A DNA stretch of 7,538 nt from an uncultured Sphingobacteriales bacterium (lineage in GTDB: Bacteria; Bacteroidota; Bacteroidia; Chitinophagales; Chitinophagaceae). The translations under genes and the position numbers were made by a program. Under the pieces are notes generated by a model that did no database searches, was not told the DNA's origin, and saw only the letters and a program-made list of their open reading frames with translations. Of the stretch, positions 6,506 to 7,538 are shown piece after piece. Position 1 is the first letter of the stretch, and each line of letters opens with the position of its first letter. Location: assembly GCA_946887085.1 (NCBI GenBank), contig CAMPKG010000170.1, positions 1 through 7,538 on the forward strand, written 5' to 3'.

Positions 6506-7538
6506 ATGCATTTCGACAGGAATGGTTTGTCTGACGATCAGCTCGTTGGCCTGTACACCGAGCTGGTACGCCCCCGGATGATAGAGGAGAAAATGCTGGT
6601 ACTCCTCCGCCAGGGTCGCATCAGCAAATGGTTCAGCGGTATAGGACAGGAAGCAATAGCCGTGGGGGCGACCATGGCCCTGGATAACGATGAATATGTG
6701 ATGCCCCTGCACCGAAACTTGGGAGTATTCACAGCCCGCAAAATGCCTTTTGATAAGTTGTTCATGCAGTGGCAGGGCCGGAAAGAGGGTTTTTCTAAAG
6801 GCCGGGAGCGTTCATTCCACTTCGGCGCCAATGAATACCATATCTGTGGTATGATATCGCACCTGGGACCGCAGCTGGCGATCGCTGATGGCGTGGCGCT
6901 TGCGCATAAACTTAAAAAAGAAAAAAAAGTATCGGTAGCATTCAGCGGCGACGGCGGAACCAGCGAGGGCGACTTTCATGAAGCGCTGAACGTGGCCGCG
7001 GTCTGGAACCTGCCTGTTATATTCATTATAGAGAACAACGGCTATGGGCTGAGCACGCCTATAAATGAGCAATTCGTATGCAAACAATTAGCCGACCGTG
7101 CAGTGGGCTATGGCATGAAAGGTATCACCATTGATGGGAACAACATCCTGGAGGTCTATAAGAAGATTAGGGAAGCGAGGGAATACTGTATCAATGAGCA
7201 GAAACCTATTCTCGTGGAATGCATGACTTTCCGCATGCGCGGTCATGAAGAAGCCAGCGGTGTAAAATATGTACCTAGAGAACTGTTTGAAGAATGGAGC
7301 AAGAAAGATCCTGTAAGCAATTTTGAAGCTTACTTGCTGAAAGAAAAAATACTTACCGATAAACAGGTTGAAAACATCCGTGGGTCGGTACAGAAAGAAA
7401 TTGAGGAAGGCCTTGCGACGGGATTTGCCGCACAGCCTGTAAAGCCGGATACGGCGGAAGAGGTAAGAGATGTATATGCTCCATCAAATAGTGCAGTCAT
7501 TGCCCCTACTTCTTCCGCAAAGTCTGAAAAGAAATTTA
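6506..7538 (+). CDS. 2-oxoacid dehydrogenase E1 component, alpha part of a probable alpha/beta fusion (partial, 3' end outside window)
   Basis: 344 complete codons are present and the frame is open to the window edge. The protein is the thiamine-diphosphate (TPP)-dependent E1 of a pyruvate or branched-chain 2-oxoacid dehydrogenase complex, which decarboxylates the acid and loads the acyl group on E2 lipoyl arms. The substrate-loop region GRISKWFSGIGQEAIAVG (37-54), HRNLGVFTAR (69-78), RSFHFG (102-107) and the TPP site GDGGTSEGDFHEALN (148-162) with NN at 177-178 are clear, followed by FRMRGHEEASG (242-252). After about residue 325 comes a Ser/Ala/Pro-rich linker and then SEKKF at the edge, which resembles the start of an E1 beta domain; Bacteroidota commonly carry alpha and beta fused in a chain of about 650-700 residues. 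The fusion is inferred because the beta half is not in view. ATG 6506 is the only plausible start. Substrate preference cannot be decided here. Confidence 0.9.
   Translation, partial: MHFDRNGLSDDQLVGLYTELVRPRMIEEKMLVLLRQGRISKWFSGIGQEAIAVGATMALDNDEYVMPLHRNLGVFTARKMPFDKLFMQWQGRKEGFSKGRERSFHFGANEYHICGMISHLGPQLAIADGVALAHKLKKEKKVSVAFSGDGGTSEGDFHEALNVAAVWNLPVIFIIENNGYGLSTPINEQFVCKQLADRAVGYGMKGITIDGNNILEVYKKIREAREYCINEQKPILVECMTFRMRGHEEASGVKYVPRELFEEWSKKDPVSNFEAYLLKEKILTDKQVENIRGSVQKEIEEGLATGFAAQPVKPDTAEEVRDVYAPSNSAVIAPTSSAKSEKKF

Noticed and set aside
6371..7087. Minus-strand open frames of 91-113 codons opposite the E1 gene.
   Set aside because: The plus strand here encodes well-conserved E1 motifs throughout; the antisense translations are not protein-like and have no start context.
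1..7538. A defence island, prophage or other novel multi-gene system.
   Set aside because: All six genes belong to well-known families and none is a nuclease, integrase, transposase, toxin or effector; the unusual content is limited to intergenic repeats and regulatory sites.

Overview
This window looks like chromosomal, mostly housekeeping DNA from a member of the Bacteroidota, probably near the Chitinophagaceae/Chitinophagia. The reasons are: a long KorB-type 2-oxoacid:ferredoxin oxidoreductase beta subunit; an E1 dehydrogenase of the kind that in this phylum carries the alpha and beta subunits in one chain; a PchR-like AraC regulator; no clear Shine-Dalgarno sequences; and three upstream boxes matching the Bacteroidota -7 promoter consensus TAnnTTTG. 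The assignment rests on sequence recognition by eye, without a database search.

Layout from left to right: bases 1-176 carry no identifiable gene, only a possible C-terminal scrap of an upstream frame. An AraC-family regulator (+, 177-1046) meets a Wzx/MOP-type polysaccharide flippase (-, 1049-2554) tail to tail, 2 bases apart. A repeat-filled 98-base gap separates the flippase from korB (-, 2653-3702). An 80-base divergent promoter region with an 18-bp dyad lies between korB and murI (glutamate racemase, +, 3783-4610). murI converges on pyrG (CTP synthase, -, 4665-6326), with a strong hairpin between them. A 179-base divergent region with two -7 boxes then leads to the 2-oxoacid dehydrogenase E1 gene (+, from 6506), which is cut off by the window edge just as its presumed beta half begins.

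The genes do not form one pathway. murI (D-glutamate for peptidoglycan), pyrG (CTP for nucleic acids and lipid or sugar activation) and the flippase (lipid-linked glycan export) all feed envelope or macromolecule synthesis. korB and the E1 gene are two thiamine-diphosphate enzymes for oxidative decarboxylation of 2-oxoacids, one using ferredoxin and the other the lipoyl/NAD route. Frequent strand switches suggest mostly single-gene transcription units; only korB-flippase are co-directional neighbours.

The most unusual feature is a pair of related repeats built from 8-base units with the core ATTGAG/CTCAAT. They sit at the 3' ends of korB and pyrG in the same orientation relative to those genes. 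The two copies agree at 34 of 40 positions, and nearly all differences fall in the two-base linkers between cores. Each copy forms a long perfect stem, and the linkers within the stems differ in a compensatory way. I see no defence system, mobile element, CRISPR array, tRNA or rRNA.
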